Positions 38,901 to 51,017 of a stretch of DNA of 64,000 bases are shown here, one piece after another. Position 1 is the first letter of the stretch; each line of letters starts with the position of its first letter. Source of the stretch: Prunella strophiata. Taxonomy: Eukaryota; Chordata; Aves; Passeriformes; Prunellidae. The translations under genes were made by a program, and so were the position numbers. Under the pieces are notes generated by a model that had not been told where the DNA came from, searched no databases, and worked only from the letters and a program-made list of their open reading frames with translations. The stretch lies in assembly GCA_036583965.1 (NCBI GenBank), contig JAZBQD010000017.1, positions 28,926,385-28,990,384 of the forward strand. Reading direction: 5' to 3'.

Positions 38901-41012
38901 CTAATTCCTGCTGGAGAAACTGAGGTCTATTAAGAGGCAAAATACAAAACACCCAACTATTGCTAGGTCTCTGCAATAGTGGGCCACTGACAATCTTAAT
39001 AAAATTTGTGCTAAAATTAAACTAACATAAATTAACAAAATCCACATTCACTAAATCCTTTAATAGGAAACATCATAAACAAATGCAGCATCACCTGAGA
39101 TTAAAAGACATATTAACAGATCAGTGGAGAAAGTAAGCAAAATAACCCTATTCTGGTATTTGCTTTTCTCCTAGGTAATTATTTGTCTGTTGCTTACAGG
39201 ACAGATTTTGTATCCATCCAGAAAGTGTATGTGTTGTAACCTTGATGCATGCTTTCTACTTTTTTACCAAAAATACATTCTTAGCTCTTGAAATAAAGTA
39301 TTTGAAATCTAATTTATTATTAACATAGCTTCAGTGCATGTGAAAAACCTAGACTTCCTAGGGAACTAAATCCACCTTCATTCAAAGCAGACTACCTCAC
39401 ATGTTGCCTCAGCTTGCTCTGCAGTAACAACCCAGTTCTACCTCCCTAAAAGGCTACTGAAATGGCTTGTTACTAATAAGGGAACTAGATTCTCAGGCCA
39501 GGAAAGCATTAAAAAAAAAAAAAAAATGAACCTAGACTGTGACTACAGCATGTGGCCAAGCTGTATTTGTTTAGGAAAGTCAACAGCAGAAGCAGCATGC
39601 TCCTGTCCTCTGCTCCTGTGGACTCTTTTGCTGCTGCTATTTCCAAGTACTGGCACAGCATATTCATTGCAATATCTTCATGACAGCTCCGCACAGCACT
39701 GTTAATCCTGACATTATACAAGGAACAGAAGGCACAGTACAAGCAGAAATGCAATGGCAGGTCTCAGAATTAAAGCCAGGTCTTCCCATTATAATTTCTC
39801 AGCCTGGAAACACCAGGTTCCTTTTTCCATCCCATATTATCCCAAGCATCCTTCAAGGGAAAAGAATGCTTTTGCCAAAAACAATCCCAAACAAAACCCA
39901 AACCCACATAACACAGTATAGTCTTTTTCAAACCATCATCAAGATTACATTAATATGTTCATGGTTCTCTTTCAAACTTAGACCCCTCTGACCTTTTCAT
40001 AAAACTTTTGGTAGAAAAGAGTTTCCCTCAGATCCTCAGAGCAAAAAGATCAAAGTCAAAGCCCACTACAGAACTGGCAATCAGGAATTGCAGTGCTGCC
40101 ACAGAGCTGGCTGAGGACACAGGGCATAGGTGAGACATGGAGGGCACTACACCACCCCATCACCCCGTACAAGATATATGGGAGTCTGCAGGAGCACAGC
40201 ACCCACTGCCCCTGTAGCACACAGGACATGTTTGCAGAAACTTGCCTCCAGCCACCAACTGCAAGTAAGACACTCCATCTCCTTCTCCTGAACACCAAAG
40301 CCTGCTCCTACTCTACACCTTGTCTTGCAAGCTTTGCCTGGTGTCCTTGAATACGTCCTTTGGGTTCAGCCTTCTTTCCTTTCCACTGTATGCCAAGTCT
40401 CTGGTATGTGTCAGAACTAATCACTGGAGACAACAGTGGGGCAGAGGTAAGGGAGAAGAGACTGTGCAGCCAGGTGTTCTGACAACATGAGCATCTGATC
40501 CCTGCTCTCCCCCTTCACATACCCCAGTCCTACAACATCATCAGTGCTCCATGCTCATCTCTTCAAGGGGAGTTTCATTGTGCATAAGTGGGGCACTTGC
40601 AAAACATGCTACACTGCAATGCAGGGTCCAGGCCAGCCTAACTTAAGTCATGGGAACAGTTAACATGGATATGTCATCATACTATTCCTCTGAACCTATT
40701 ACAGTGAGCTAATTATGCAATAGCATTTGTTGCATTCTCATTCACTCCCTTATGGAACCACGTCTTGTTCAACTCTCCCTCCTGGCTACAGCTGGATAAG
40801 AAGCTCGCCAGGCCTTGGAGGGATGCACCAGCTGTAATACCAGCTCATCTGCTACTGCACTGCATTCCAGCTGCCTAGTGAAACACTACACTGCTCACCT
40901 CTAGCAGGCAAAGTGAAAGCTAGGAAACTGTGACTTCAGAGGATAAAAAACCTGGAAATCACTTAAAGCCAACGCTTACTAATTCAACTGACCTGATTAA
41001 CATGCTTTGACC
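35919..41012. other. Presumed upstream intron, little recognised
   Basis: Apart from the CR1 tail at 36826-37010, I see only unique sequence, a CA/CCC-rich bit near 36781-36805 and an A16 run at 39511-39526. No exon was recognised on either strand. Confidence 0.5.
36826..37010 (-). mobile_element. CR1 LINE 3' tail fragment (minus orientation)
   Basis: Starts AGAATCACAGAATCATCTAG, the reverse complement of the CR1 terminal octamers. It then reads GGCTGGAAAACACCTTTGAG, ATCATAAGTCCAACCTATGA and AGGGATGGTGACTCCACCAT, all standard CR1 3' landmarks. It is 5'-truncated and noncoding. Confidence 0.93.
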
Positions 41013-41527
41013 TGTTGGGAAATAGCAAAGGTAAAAAAAATTTCCAGAAAGCTGTAAAAGCAGGTCTTAGAAACAGAAAGAACAGAAAATTTACAACTAG
41101 CTGCAGCTGCAAAATCTGAAAGTAGAAAAGTTACACTAGTACAGCAAGCAAGGACATGAAACAATAGCTTGAGTTTTAGGCTTGGCTAAGATAGACCTTA
41201 AGACTGCAGAAAAATATGCTTAGCAAGATAGTAGAAGGTTTTAAGCTTAATAATGAAGTATTGTATATTGTTAATACAAGCAAGCATTGTGTGAAGCAAG
41301 TGTATGAGTGCTTTCAGAGATTGGCTAGAACAATTGCCTGTAAGCTTTAACAATGTGCTATCGGCTAGGAAGTTTTTAAATGCTCTGTAACAAAGAAATC
41401 TTTGGCTGCTGCTGGCAAGACATGAGCTATGGACATCTTTCTATTGTCTCAGCCATGTAATGAGGATGATCCTGCAATAAAAGCTCAAGGAACATCCCAA
41501 CAGTCCTGTCCTGTTCGTAAAAAAACA
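41013..41527 (+). mobile_element. Probable ERV-K-like solo LTR (about 515 bp)
   Basis: The segment opens TGTTGGGAAATAGC and closes AAAAACA, giving TG...CA ends. A TATA-like stretch GTATTGTATATTGTTAAT lies in the middle and AATAAA is at 41476-41481, about 46 bases before the end, as expected for R/U5. The base composition (A-rich, CpG-poor) and wording resemble passerine ERV LTRs I know, but no internal retroviral sequence adjoins it and I could not find matching flanking duplications. The exact 3' boundary is uncertain by several bases. Confidence 0.5.
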
Positions 41528-44500
41528 CCAATACAGGAGCTGTTTATCAGAAGGTCCAGATTAGCAGACACAAAAATCACATTACAAGGTAGATGGTTGA
41601 ATGGAAACTTCTCTTGTAGATCCAGTCCCAAACTAGTCCCTTTTCCTGTACTCCCTTCCCATTTTTAGAGAAGTTATTTACTTCCACTTTGAAAGATCAG
41701 TGGAGACAACAGATAAATAAGTCTGTTAATGTGTCTCATTCTCCTGTATAAGATACAATGATCTTTTTCTACAGTATGCCACAGCTAAGAGGATATGTGG
41801 ATCCTCCTCTCATCCTTTCTAATTTCCTTGCTTCTAAATGAAATTTTCTGCATGTATTTTTTCACTATGCTGTGCTGTGTCCAGTCATCACTGGACCCTT
41901 CTCTGGTTTGTAAGCCATTGAAATATATGTCTTCTATGTTTTCTGAGTAATCCAATCCCTAGATTTTGGAATGACAAGCTAGAATCATAATTCCTAGTTT
42001 TTATAGATAAGCAGTGAATGCAAAATTGACATTAATGAGTCAGGCTGCTCTGCAATGGTGGCAACTGCTATGTTCAACTTCTGTCCAGGAACTTCATGTT
42101 TTACTGCTCACTGGAAAAAATGTAAGTGAATAAAAGATGTCTTGTTGTGCAATTTTCAGTTGTAAACTGCAAGCTCAGGAGAGGGTAACTGATCTACAAA
42201 GCATAACTGGAATCCTTGTAATGTCTGATTAGATGAAGCACAGAACTGCAAATTAAATTCAGTAGAGTCTACGATGTAGTAGGCTGCACATCAGGGACAG
42301 ATTTACTAGTCATGTCAGCACAAATCAAAAGATGAAAAGGTAAGAAATACTTTTGTCAACCACGCAGAAAGAGGGCTCTCTGCTATCACAGGTGACACCA
42401 CTAATAATTACTGAAGCAGCAATCTTTGGTACATTTCTGCAGACAACTTGTTGTACAGCATTATAAGATTGCAGTCAAATAGAAACCATAATGGGCTATG
42501 ATCCAATGAGCCCCATACCTGTCTTTCCACACCCCAACCTGTCTGCTTCTTCCCAACACAAGCCTTTCTTGTAAGTCTACAAAGCCCTGCCTAGCCACAA
42601 ATCAGCAAAGGGATTCATGGCTGGCAAAGTCATGTGGAGTTCTCACTGTTTCACCAGGACAAGTTGTGAGACCCTCCACAGGGGACCTCAAATGATTTGG
42701 CCATCTAAAACCTCAAGTGATATATGAAAAGTGATAGAGAACATCAACCATCTCTCTCATGAGGTGTACCCTGTGTCTTTCATTCTGCAGTTAAGCACTG
42801 CTTTATGTAGTTGCTACTCCATTTGCCCCATGAATGCACAACAAATGACTCACCCCTACAACTCAGTGGCAGAGCATGGTGTAAGAATAACCACCTTGAA
42901 AAAACCTTAGAGCCAAATTCTGCAAGGCTACGCTTTATTTGAACATCAGATAAAAAGAGTAGGAGCAGATATGCATGAAATGTAAACACTTAAGAGCAAC
43001 CAGACGTCTACAGGACATGCTAAGTGCCTGCCACTGACACAGCTTGGAGAAGCAGAGGGGAAAGCAGTGATGCCAACACTAGGAGCTGTTCCCTTGTGCC
43101 ACTTATCATGTGCTGTCACTTACTCAATGACTGCAGTATCTCTCAGACTTAAAGTCTCTGTCCTTGAGAAATTTGACTTCAGCCCTCTCCAATCCTGCAC
43201 CAGCCATTCCACAACCCATTTTCCCATGGCTGCTCATGCTGGGCAGTTCTGAAGCCTAAACTAGCAATCCCTTTGCTGTTTGACTCATGCTGGGAAAGAG
43301 CTGTTTCATACTACGGTTCTGCCACTACTAAGTAAAATAGCATGTGACTGACAATAAGATCATCTTCTTGGTAGGAGCTGAAGCTGAGAAATGGATTGGA
43401 TTCAGTCACCACTCTCTGAGACCTAGACACTTCACCAGATTTTCATTCCTGTGAGTCTTAGCAACAAGATAGTACCTTAATTTTCTCCTGCCACTCTTAT
43501 TAGAGGTCATAGCAGAGATAAGGGATAACTGCTCCTACTCTAATCACTCTGAGGCAAGTACAGTTTCTGCCTTCATTAAAACTAAATGCAGTACAGCTTT
43601 CAGGAAAGTGCTTTCCCAACTGTATTAACTCTTAGCTATGAAAGCCCATCAATAAAATCCTCTGCTGGAATCGTCTGCAGCCAAGATAGAATTCCTGCTA
43701 TCAGCTAACTAATCTGCAATCACTCGCCTCTAGGGACAGAAGGGGATGGAAGAAAACATCTTGGCCAGGGCAAATGTTATTAGAACCAGAGTAAGCTATC
43801 TACAGGATGTTTGAAAATTTCATGTAATACTTACAATACCTAATGTGAATACTCATGCATTGGTGGATCTCCAGGTTTCCATTCTATGGCATACAGCTAG
43901 ACCCTGGATGATAAATTGACTAGTTTCTAGGAGTGCCAGGCTGGATTAAAACATAGTGTGTGAACAGAGAGCAAACAGGAGTTCAAGCAAACCAGCAGTG
44001 CCAATGCAGACACTTGAGCTCTGACACTGTAGAGGCAGGCATTTGCAAGCATAGATCCTGGGACTGAAGATGATCATGGTCAATTTGGTATGAGATCCCA
44101 GCTTCAAAGCAGATGTTCCTCCTAAATCAGCAGTACTGCACCTCTGCCTGGCATGGGTGACTGGGAAAAAAAAGAGGGGAGAAAGAGGGGGAAGAAAAAG
44201 GCTCTGAACAGAAGCACTGCATTGTGCCCTGGGACAGGGTGGCAACATACAGAACCTCTGGCTCACTGAATGTCCTTGAGAAAGGCAGGTGAGCATATAA
44301 AACCAGGAGCTTCAGCTAGGGAGAAAATAACAGAGAAAATGCAGCAGCACTGGAGCAAATGCCTTGTTGCCAGCCTTGAAACAAGTCACATTTCTGCTCC
44401 CTCTGGGAGGCAGAAGATGACAAATGTCTGCACAGCTCTCACCACCAGACCCTGGGAAGCTCTTTAACCTTCAGTGGAATGGCACTATCTGCATTCAGCA

Positions 44501-46129
44501 CATGCCCTGGTGAACCCACATGAACCCCAGCCCATGCTTTGGCCTCCCTTTCCCAGCTGGAGGGAAGAGCATTCCTTTTTACTTCACAAGGGGCTGTCAG
44601 TGAGTGGAAACCTAAGCCTTATCCCACCCTTCCCTGCAGCTCTGGCTGTGCAACCTGCAGAGCATGCAGATGTACAAATCCAGCCAGGAATGCAGTCCTG
44701 CCCGGAGGGTATTTCCAAGCAGTGTCTTGGCAGTCAGACTGGCAGGAATCTAGGCTTCCTTCTTGGGCATCTCCTGGCACCACCTGGTGCATGCACACTG
44801 AGGCCAGGAGCACAGTGGGGAGACCTGCTGCCCCGAGCCCTGCACCCATCTGCCAGGACATCACACGTACTGCGTGCAATGCTGAAGGAAGAAGCCTTCA
44901 GCAGACACCAGCTTCCAGAAGGCTTGCTGCCACTACAACAAGGAGCTCAAACAGCAATGCTTTTTCAGGGCTGATGCCTGTCACCCAACCCAACACAGGA
45001 AAGTTTGCTTAATGGTTGCCTTTGTCTTTAAACATGAAGCAAAAGTGCTTGCTTGATTACAGTCAGAGCTCAGGCACTCCACTGGTTTGAATCAGACCTA
45101 TCCAACTGTGAGTAACAGTGTGTATTCCAGGAAAAAGACAAGAAAGGAAAAAACCAAACCAAACCAAACCAACAAACTTCTGGCCAAGTGTTGATTTTAA
45201 ACTGTAAAAAGGAGCCAGACAGGAATGCAGTTAAAACTCAGTTCTAGATCTGCCCCTTTGTGCTTATTACAGAAAAGAACGAGCACAGAATTCTGCTTAT
45301 CCTGAAGAGGAACAGGACTGAATTTCTGATGTCTGTGGAGTTCAGAGGCAGTGGAGAAAATGACAGCAGCAATGAAGCATCACAGCACCAGGTAAACCAG
45401 ATCTGACTTCACAGTTTCTATAAAACTAGGCCCTGGATGTGGGACCAAAGGAAGAAAATGACCATCTGAAGCACAAAATGGGAGTAACTCAAATCCCTAT
45501 GCTTTTACCTCTCCCCTTCTTCAGCTAGAGACACACACCTTAGGGTTTGTTATTGCTGTGAATACAATCATGTGAGCACCAAGTAACACTTACATCTAAC
45601 TTCTGCAATCAGCAGTGACATCTGCCCTAAAACACATTGCTGTTAAGATAGGGAGAGAAGAAAACCCATCTGAAGGGAAAGTAGAACTGAACACAAGTGT
45701 TTCTATCAACACTGTGTCCAAAGCTCTTGACCACTGTCTCCACATTGCATGGCAAATGCCCTGACTTGGTGAGCAGCAATTCTACAGACCTGCTTGAACC
45801 AACAGGCTCTCAAGAGATCCCCAGCATCTACTTTGAGAGCAAGAACAGAAAAGCATGGAGCACGTGGGACCACAACTGTGTAAACTAGACAGATACCACT
45901 GAGTCACTCCATCACTCCATTGCACTGCCTGAGAACTTGCTTTATGCCACCATCCTTCCTGACAAACCACAGCCACCAGTGTGAGCTCAGCAAAGAGCTC
46001 GCAGGGTGGTTCCTTCCAGAGAGGTGCTGCTGGTAGGAGGATACATAAAAGCAACAATTATGGATGAACATACATGTCCTAAAGACAATAATGGTATGTG
46101 GAAAGACCTGTTTCTCCTGTCTCATAGTC

Positions 46130-46225
46130 ACACAGAATCACAGAATTAACTAGGTTGGAAAAGACCTTTGAGATCATCAAGTCCACCTATGACCTAACAT
46201 CACCTTATCAACTAAGCCATTCATT
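46130..46225 (-). mobile_element. CR1 LINE terminal fragment (minus orientation)
   Basis: Starts CACAGAATCACAGAATTAAC and continues TAGGTTGGAAAAGACCTTTG, AGATCATCAAGTCCACCTAT. These are the last 90 or so bases of a CR1 read in reverse. It is strongly 5'-truncated. Confidence 0.92.
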
Positions 46226-47564
46226 TAGGTTCCTGAGCTAAGGACAAAATTCCTCTAAATTTTAGATGCATGTGCACAATCATACATGGTAAATGGAACA
46301 TGAAAGCAGTGCCATGGAATCCCCCTGCAAGCCCATGATTTCTGGAAGTTACAAAAACATTGTGCTCCAACAGGAGGCAACCCATCCTCCCTAATCCACT
46401 ACAAGGAGCAGATACACTCAAGACAGGTCTTCAAAACACTATAATGGCCTTGAAACACTACCTGTTAGAAAATTACCTGAGCAATGCAATGTTTTTGGCC
46501 AGGTTTCCAACCCTCACTGAGCATGGGGAGGACAGAAGAGATACCCCCACCTAACTACAATGCCATCTCTAACAGTGACAACATAATGACATTTTGGAAG
46601 CAGATTTGAAATCATGGCAATGAGCTCCAACTATTCCTTCGGTAAACTGGAAATTTTAACTTTTATTGTCAAACTGGACAAGCCTAAAATAACAATCAAA
46701 TTTTGGTCAAAAGAAAGTAGATTACTCTCAGAGAATTCATTACAGTGCAATTGCATATACATGCTACAGCTTCCTCAGACAGTATGAACCTCAGCTGGAG
46801 AGGAAATACTGAGAGCATGAACAGGAACAGTGAATTAATTCAGGTACCTACCATCACCACTGCTTCCACAATTTCCCACCTTGATGCACCACAGGGTCCC
46901 TGACACTGCTGCTGTCCCAGTAACTTCCACAAAGCACTGCCCTGAGGACCAGCCAACCAAGCATCTTAACAACAGCACACAGGAAAGCGTGTAGTATTCC
47001 AGGACAGCTTTGAATTAAGGGGACCTGGAAACACAGATGCTTTTTTAATCATTCTTCATCTGTCTGGTGCTCCCTGTGCTCAGTGCCACACATCAATGAC
47101 AAGCTGGGGCTGTTATCACTTACTGAAATCCCAGCCCCCAACTTAACAGCACCAGGTATGGCAAGGGCTTCTGTGGATATGAGGGGACCAGTGTGACACC
47201 ACACGCTCACCGGGCACTTTGTCCACTTGCCATGCATCCCTGCACCTGTCACACACTGGGGGCCATCCCCTACCTGTGCCAGACAGAAACAGGCCCTTTA
47301 CAGTGTCCTGGAACAGAGGTAAACCATTAAGGTTAAGGCAGGGCCTTTGTGAGATGAAGGCGCTGTTGAACTCCAGTGGCTCATTCCTGACTAACATGAG
47401 CAGGAATGGGGATTCCAGGCAGCATTATGGCTTTAAGATCCCACTTCATTCCTTGCTAAGCAGGTAAACAGAGTCCAGAAGAGGCGGTACCTGCTCCTTA
47501 GGGATCTTTCTCTGCAGGCATTGCAGTACTGCATGCAGACCTACAAGTCTTTTGGCTTCTGTGA

Positions 47565-47587
47565 CATACACACACACACACACACAG
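47565..47587. repeat. (CA)n microsatellite
   Basis: About eleven CA dinucleotides after a CATA, followed by GAGAG. Likely length-polymorphic. Confidence 0.9.
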
Positions 47588-50500
47588 AGAGCTGATACCT
47601 GAGGGCATTTCAAACAAGGCACCAAGGGCCTCCAGTACCTCAAGACCCCCTCTTATCAATGCTCATTTAAATGTTCCTAAAAGCTCAGCCCATTTGCAGA
47701 GGATGTGCAGCAAAGAGCATACAGCTTTGACCTGCAGCTGCCACCCCATTCTTGCCTGCTGAAGTCACAGTACCTCTGTTTTAGAAAACCTTAACTCCTA
47801 TGCCTCATTGTAGGAAAAAGTCTGGTTTCATATTAGCATAAAGACAGTCACTGGCCAGATAGACCAAAATGTACATTGATATCCTGCACAAATCAGCAGC
47901 TACCTAAAAACAGTTTCTGTTTCAGAGATATATCTGGTGGCAACTTTAAGTCTAAATAATGGCAGCTCCACTAGGTCCTAAGGAAATTTGTTAAACTGGC
48001 TAATTGCCTTCAATAGAGACCAATTATATTGAATCTGATAGCATGTTTCCTCAACATCTAGGCCACTAGACATACAGCATTTGTATATTATCCTCCTGCC
48101 TCAAATACTCAAGCAAACTTAAGGAATGATTTGTCTGTTTCTCTGGACACAACTTTTCAGATCATGTTCGGTTTTTTGGTTTTTTGTTTAACTTTCCTGT
48201 TTTAAAAGCATTTTCTTCAGTTCCCAGAATAATTGTGTAGCTCTTTCCTGGCCATTATCCAGCTCTTCAATGCTCTCTGAAGTGCTGACACTAGGACTAG
48301 GCAGCATTCCTGCACTACAGACCTCAGAACATCTTTCCCGTACTTCTATCACTCACCTGAAGACTGCAAGTGCCCTCTCAGCTGAACTACTAAGCTTGGC
48401 AGTCATGTTAACTGACATCTTCCAAGCCTGTTGCACCACCAGGATATTCCAGACAAGGCCTCCAGTCTTGCTAGCTTGACGCCTGTGCCTTGCTCTAGAT
48501 GTACAGCCTCACACAGAACAGCTGACCTGTTGTTTACATTCCCTCCAATCAAAGCATCTCCATGCTTGTGCCAACACTTACACAGTATTTGTATGACTGG
48601 AAAAGCCACTGGGTAAAGCAGGGCCAGGAACAGACACTTTTAATACTTCTTTATGAGATTTTTTTTTAGCTTCCCTACTCTGTGGTGGAGGATGACTTCC
48701 CATCTGCAGCTGTTTCATAAGAATGCACAAATATTCCAGGCTATTTACAATAAGCCTCTTTGATTTTGTCTGGTGTGTACGCCTCTATCAGAGTATCACC
48801 AGGAACAAGGTCAAAAGCTTCCAAAGCTATGTGTAATTATGTCACCAATTATTAATGAAAATCATACTCCTATGAAGAAGTTGTCTGATAATGCAGTTTC
48901 CCATTCAGGGAAAATTGGCTAGTACCATACAGTCTTCTCTCAGTTCTTCACCAGCTGCAGACCTTATCAGACTTTCTGTGCTCTGACCAAACTGAACTTT
49001 GGGTAGTCTGGCAGGCTACTCCCTCATTGTCCCAGAATAATGCTCTTACAGTAGTTTTTTTTTTCCACTCCCCTGAATTTTTTCAAATGCAATTAATGAT
49101 TCAAAGAGGTCCTTGGCTTAGTCTCTAAAAATTATGGACTGTAAGTTAACCATTGTTTTGAACATTTAAAAACAATGACATGTAACATTTTTGCCAATTA
49201 CTGGAAGCAATTTGTCAGCAGAGCAGAAAACATTCTCCTATGACCAAGCTACGAATACAGTCTTCTCTTTTCCAAACATCACAAAATAAATAGTGATTAT
49301 TTCTGCCACTGCTATTATAGTATGCTTTTTCACTCCTGGTTAGTACGGAGCCTAGAGCGCTGCTAAGATTTCAGGAATCCCTGATTTTAAAATAAATTAA
49401 AATAATTTATTGTTCAAACCTGCCACCCAAAAGCTCTTTGCTGGTACCCTTTAGTTTCGCCATCAACTGTCTGCCTTTGCTTGCAGATTACTTGTTTATG
49501 TTGCTTGCTCTATTTTTCTATTCATTGTATTTTGAGGTTTTTAATGCTTTAACCTCCTTTGTTAACAAAACCAGCTTTCTTTAAAACTAAAAAATTTGTC
49601 TTTGCAAATGCAGAACTGCAGTTTATCAGGGACCTAATTAAGATTCTTGAACAACTCCCAGTTATCATTCCTATTTTTATGCTCAAGTTCTTCCTTCTAC
49701 TTTATTTGGCCTAATTCCTTCCTGCTTCAAAAAACTGACCCCCCTTACAGCACCAATCATACATATTATTGGTTGGGACTATATATTCTCTTTTCACATA
49801 AAAATCGAGTTCAGCCATTATTATTTGTACCTAAGGAAGCATACTTTTCAGTTCAGCGATTAGTACATTTTTTATTAACCTGGACGAGGTCTGAAATTGC
49901 ATTACTCCAAGACAGCATCAATACTTTCTAGACAGTGTTATTTACATATGTGTTTTAGGTAAACAGCTTTCTCATAGTGCTGAAGTACCTAAATGGGAGT
50001 ATAATTTTTCTGTTGTTCTTCTCTGGTAGAGTTTCAAGGAGATGCTCACCCAGGCACTGTGAAATACTGGTAACAAGTACTTCCATCCCCTGCATTACTG
50101 CTGATCAACTAAAACCTTGAGCCTTCCATGTCTTCTTCTTTTGACTTATCAACAGCTTCAAAGCAAATAAAAATATATGTGGTGTTACCTTCTCTTCCTT
50201 CTTCAGTTCATCCTTCCTAGAAAACATGGCTGTAGCTAATTTGTTTCTGAACATTGCAAAAATGCAGCTTATCCCATGGGACTCCAGCTGTGACAATAGC
50301 CCATTTATCTTTATAAACAGGCCTTATAAATTCACACAGGAGTGAAACTTGTGATCAAATTACCCTAGCATAACAAGTTACTGTACACTGGCTGAGCAGC
50401 AGAGACTGTACAGGAGTTCAGACTTAGGCTGCACGGTGTGATTTGTTTAATCAGAAATGCCTCCATTAGAAGCTTCCAACCACTCCTGACGTGCCTGCAT

Positions 50501-50884
50501 TTTACAGAATCAAGCCATATATACAGGCTGCTGTGAAACTAGAAATTCAGTGGCCAACACAAGTCTTAAGTACACAAGTCTGAAAGGTACATTACCTGTC
50601 TACATTAGTCACTCTGATCTCAAGGACAGTATAGATACACCTCATCTCAGGATATCCGCAAGTACTTGAGTACCGACATTTCAGCCTTAAAAACTTCCAG
50701 AGACCATTTTGCCAAATATATCAACAGTGACAGGATATTAGTTCCTCTCTCAAAGAGCTACCAAGAAGTTTGGTATGTTTGCACTGTGGGAGATACCCTG
50801 AAAATCCAGGGGCAGGAATTTCCTCAGGCATACATGGAAATCAGGGGAGTTCTTGCAAGATTGTAGGCACTGGCTACCACAGGT

Positions 50885-51017
50885 GACCCCACGGTTAGCT
50901 CATTTTGTTAGTGCATGGTGCTAATAACATCAAGGTTGTGGTTCAACCATGGACCATTCACTCAAGAGCTGGACTTGATAATCCTTGCTTCCAACTCTAA
51001 ATATTCTGTAATCTGGG
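50885..51017 (+). mobile_element. tRNA(Ile)-derived SINE with CR1-like tail (TguSINE1 type)
   Basis: The head reads CGGTTAGCTCATTTTGTTAG, TGCATGGTGCTAATAACATC and AAGGTTGTGGTTCAACC. This matches a tRNA(Ile) body, with an A-box-like TTAGCTCA...GTGC, the anticodon-arm sequence GTGCTAATAAC, and a B-box-like GGTTCAACC. It then passes to ACTCAAGAGCTGGACTTGAT, AATCC and TTCCAACTC, ending ATATTCTGTAAT, which resembles a CR1 3' end and would let CR1 enzymes copy it. The B box is degraded, so it is unlikely to be transcribed now. It is not a functional tRNA gene: the acceptor stem is lost. Confidence 0.8.

Larger units (their letters stand above)
41528..50884. other. Presumed upstream intron, mostly unique
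   Basis: It contains the CR1 tail at 46130-46225, an (AAACC)4 repeat at 45151-45170 and a (CA)n run at about 47565-47587. ORFs of up to 166 codons near 44474-45012 overlap each other in different frames, start in no recognised domain and match no family I know. No exon was recognised. Confidence 0.5.

Noticed and set aside
44474..45012. Overlapping plus-strand ORFs of 166 and 157 codons
   Set aside because: Two frames are open at once because stops are rare in this GC-richer patch. Neither shows a family motif or conserved-looking composition.
50885..50960. tRNA(Ile) gene
   Set aside because: The acceptor stem and T arm do not pair and the sequence runs into a CR1-like tail, so it is a SINE head.
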